This document shows positions 62,563 to 64,000 of a DNA stretch of 64,000 nucleotides, in pieces. This stretch comes from CBDFNN01 sp965250215 (GTDB lineage: Bacteria; Bacteroidota; Rhodothermia; Rhodothermales; DATKEJ01). Where the stretch lies: the NCBI GenBank assembly GCA_965250215.1, contig CBDFNN010000004.1, forward strand, positions 868,001-932,000, read 5' to 3'. Within the stretch, counting starts at the first letter, position 1. Every line of letters starts with the position of its first letter. The translations under genes and the position numbers were made by a program. The notes under the pieces are model-generated. The model had not been told where the DNA came from. It saw only the letters and a program-made list of their open reading frames with translations, and ran no database searches.

Positions 62563-63252
62563 TTAGTCCCTAGAGCCAACTAGATATCTAGCGAAATAGA
62601 GGAGCTGACCAAGCGATGCGATAGCAGCAACAACGTAGGTTCTTGCAGCCCACTTAAGTGCCACAGTGGCGGCTTCGTGATTCGCACCCTTAAGGGTACC
62701 GGTATTGACAAGCCAATTCAGAGCTCTGTTACTTGCATCGAATTCAACCGGTAAGGTTATAAATGCAAATAGAGTAGTCATCGCAAAAAGGGCAACTCCT
62801 GCAGCGAGCAACCAAATGTTGCCAGATACAGCAAGTACAATACCGATCATCAATACCCATCGAATCCAGTTGCTAGAGAAACTGACGACGGGGACAAGTT
62901 TTGATCTCATTCCCAACCAAGGATAGGCCGTGGCATGTTGGATGGCATGACCAACTTCGTGTGCAGCAACAGCAGCTGCTGCCACATTGCGCTGGTTGTA
63001 AACAGACTCGCTCAGATTCACCGTCTTCTTAAGAGGGTGGTAGTGGTCGGTAAGTGAACCTCCAACTGAGACGATTTCTACATCCGTGACTCCTCCATCG
63101 GCAAGCATCTTTTCTGCAATTTCCTTTCCGCTGTAGGGAATTGGCATTTCTGAATACTCCCTAAATTTGGACTGCAGTTTCGAGCTCACCATTTTGCTGA
63201 GGAGCATGAAACCAACGGTCATTATCAGATAAATAGGGTCGAAACCAAACAT
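62563..63252 (-). CDS. YugP-like zinc metallopeptidase (Zn_peptidase_2)
   Basis: Protein of 229 aa with an N-terminal helix, the zinc site HEVGH (His98-His102) in AAHEVGHAIQHATAYPWLGMRS, then two or more transmembrane segments (VLMIGIVLAVSGNIWLLAAGVALFAM) and a last membrane helix. GSLTDHYHPLKKTVNLSESVYN is the family segment before the active site. Putative membrane metallopeptidase of unknown substrate. Followed on its 3' side by the CCCAAAA array and the IS. Confidence 0.9.
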   Translation of the reverse strand: MFGFDPIYLIMTVGFMLLSKMVSSKLQSKFREYSEMPIPYSGKEIAEKMLADGGVTDVEIVSVGGSLTDHYHPLKKTVNLSESVYNQRNVAAAAVAAHEVGHAIQHATAYPWLGMRSKLVPVVSFSSNWIRWVLMIGIVLAVSGNIWLLAAGVALFAMTTLFAFITLPVEFDASNRALNWLVNTGTLKGANHEAATVALKWAARTYVVAAIASLGQLLYFARYLVGSRD

Positions 63253-63396
63253 ATGTAGTCGCTTTTTTGAGGACGAAGGCCTCTATTTGTGGAATGATGT
63301 GTAATACGGGAATTCGACTCTCATAGTTTCTAGGATTTTCCGCCGCAGAGTGTATTTTGCTTGACCGCAATATTAGACCGAAAAATATTCTTGAAG

Positions 63397-64000
63397 ATGA
63401 GTCAATCGAAGTATCCCCCACCCGCCTCCTTTGCAAATCGGAATCCCCATGTTGGATCCATGGATCAATACCAGGAAATCTACCGGAGATCCATTGAAGA
63501 CAACGAGGATTATTGGAAGGAGCAAGCCGATCGTATTCATTGGTTTCAAAAGCCCACTAAGATAAAAAACGTCTCCTTCGCGAAAGACGATCTCTATATC
63601 AAGTGGTACGAAGATGGCCGCACGAACGCCTGTTTCAATGCGGTTGATCGACATGTTTTCACTCATCCAAATAAGACGGCTCTAATTTTTGAGCCAGACA
63701 ATCCAAAGGAAGCGGCCCAACATATATCGTACAAACAACTCCAAGAGTCTGTTGTCCGATTTGCAAATATTTTGAAGAGACGGGGAGTTAAAAAGGGGGA
63801 TCGCGTGACGATCTATCTACCTATGATTCCTGAGGCCGCCTACTCAATGTTAGCTTGTGCTAGAATCGGCGCTATTCATTCTGTGGTATTTGCAGGCTTC
63901 TCGCCGGAATCTCTTGCAAGCAGAATTCTTGATTGCCAAAGCGATTTTCTGATAACGGCAGACGAAGGTCTGCGTGGCGGCAGAAAGGTGGCACTGAAGG
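63397..64000 (+). CDS. acsA: Acetyl-CoA synthetase (5' part, runs off the window)
   Basis: Partial gene, 201 codons to the window end; the complete family is about 650 aa. From the ATG at 63397: YQEIYRRSIEDNEDYWKEQADRIHWFQKP, VKKGDRVTIYLPMIPEAAYSMLACARIGAIHSVVFAGFSPESLASRI, and ITADEGLRGGRK, all diagnostic of ACS. Activates acetate to acetyl-CoA through acetyl-AMP. The catalytic C-terminal domain lies outside the window. Confidence 0.95.
   Translation, partial: MSQSKYPPPASFANRNPHVGSMDQYQEIYRRSIEDNEDYWKEQADRIHWFQKPTKIKNVSFAKDDLYIKWYEDGRTNACFNAVDRHVFTHPNKTALIFEPDNPKEAAQHISYKQLQESVVRFANILKRRGVKKGDRVTIYLPMIPEAAYSMLACARIGAIHSVVFAGFSPESLASRILDCQSDFLITADEGLRGGRKVALK

Noticed and set aside
1..64000. 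tRNA, rRNA or riboswitch
   Set aside because: I found no cloverleaf with a convincing T-loop, no rRNA-like sequence and no recognisable riboswitch core on either strand by reading; a covariance-model scan would settle it.

Overview
The window looks like the chromosome of a Bacteroidota bacterium, most likely from the Rhodothermia/Balneolia side of the phylum. The evidence is type IX secretion (a PorQ-like protein at 42346 and two secreted proteins ending in T9SS type A sorting domains, one with the PNPFNPST motif), a Bacteroidota-style SecA with long insertions, a KorA/KorB 2-oxoacid:ferredoxin oxidoreductase, many lipoproteins, SPOR proteins and a PknB-like kinase with a C-terminal extracytoplasmic tail. 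The lineage is inferred from protein families only. I saw no rRNA, tRNA or CRISPR array.

Layout. 1-9.7 kb: sugar-isomerase-like Tat protein with a DUF1761 membrane protein, DUF6624 protein, CBM9-like lipoprotein with an RGG tail, EgtD-like histidine methyltransferase with an overlapping partner gene, lipoprotein hydrolase, SLC13 transporter, SDR, DUF1080 lipoprotein. 9.8-18.9 kb: gene remnant, XdhC, a giant CotH/lamin-tail secreted protein, DUF1593 hydrolase, GH10 xylanase, beta-carbonic anhydrase. 19-28 kb: MacB/LolD-type ABC exporter, LVIVD T9SS protein, glycosyltransferase with sialidase-like lipoprotein, lamin-tail T9SS protein, GlsB-like protein. 27.2-31.5 kb: likely operon recN - phosphoglucomutase - DUF2279. 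31.7-43.3 kb: two beta-propeller secreted proteins, SecA, a four-helix-bundle protein, a SurA-like/DsbA fusion, an outer membrane protein and PorQ. 43.4-51.6 kb: HTH membrane protein with a histone-H1-like segment, coiled-coil lipoprotein, M49-like peptidase, Ser/Thr kinase. 51.7-64 kb: korAB, apaG, thyA, two SPOR proteins, LOG protein, acidic lipoprotein, an IS256-family insertion, YugP-like peptidase and the 5' end of acetyl-CoA synthetase.

The most unusual signal is not a gene. Many spacers hold short tandem arrays of 7-, 8- or 9-bp words. The words differ between spacers, but specific words recur at distant loci, and many arrays begin exactly at, or contain, the stop codon of the neighbouring gene. 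One array lies in frame inside a DUF2279 gene, another abuts an apaG gene that has lost any canonical start upstream of an internal GTG, and another stands at the 5' end of a headless gene remnant. The nearest known analogue is the heptanucleotide STRR repeats of filamentous cyanobacteria. I cannot say from one window whether this is a functional 3'-end element, a mobile or expanding repeat, or neutral slippage.

Other points of interest are the IS256 element inserted into a terminator-like palindrome with a 9-bp target duplication, a C-terminal dockerin-like module shared by two giant secreted proteins, a proline-glycine repeat extension on KorB, and an SLC13 gene whose N-terminal coding region has no ATG/GTG/TTG start.
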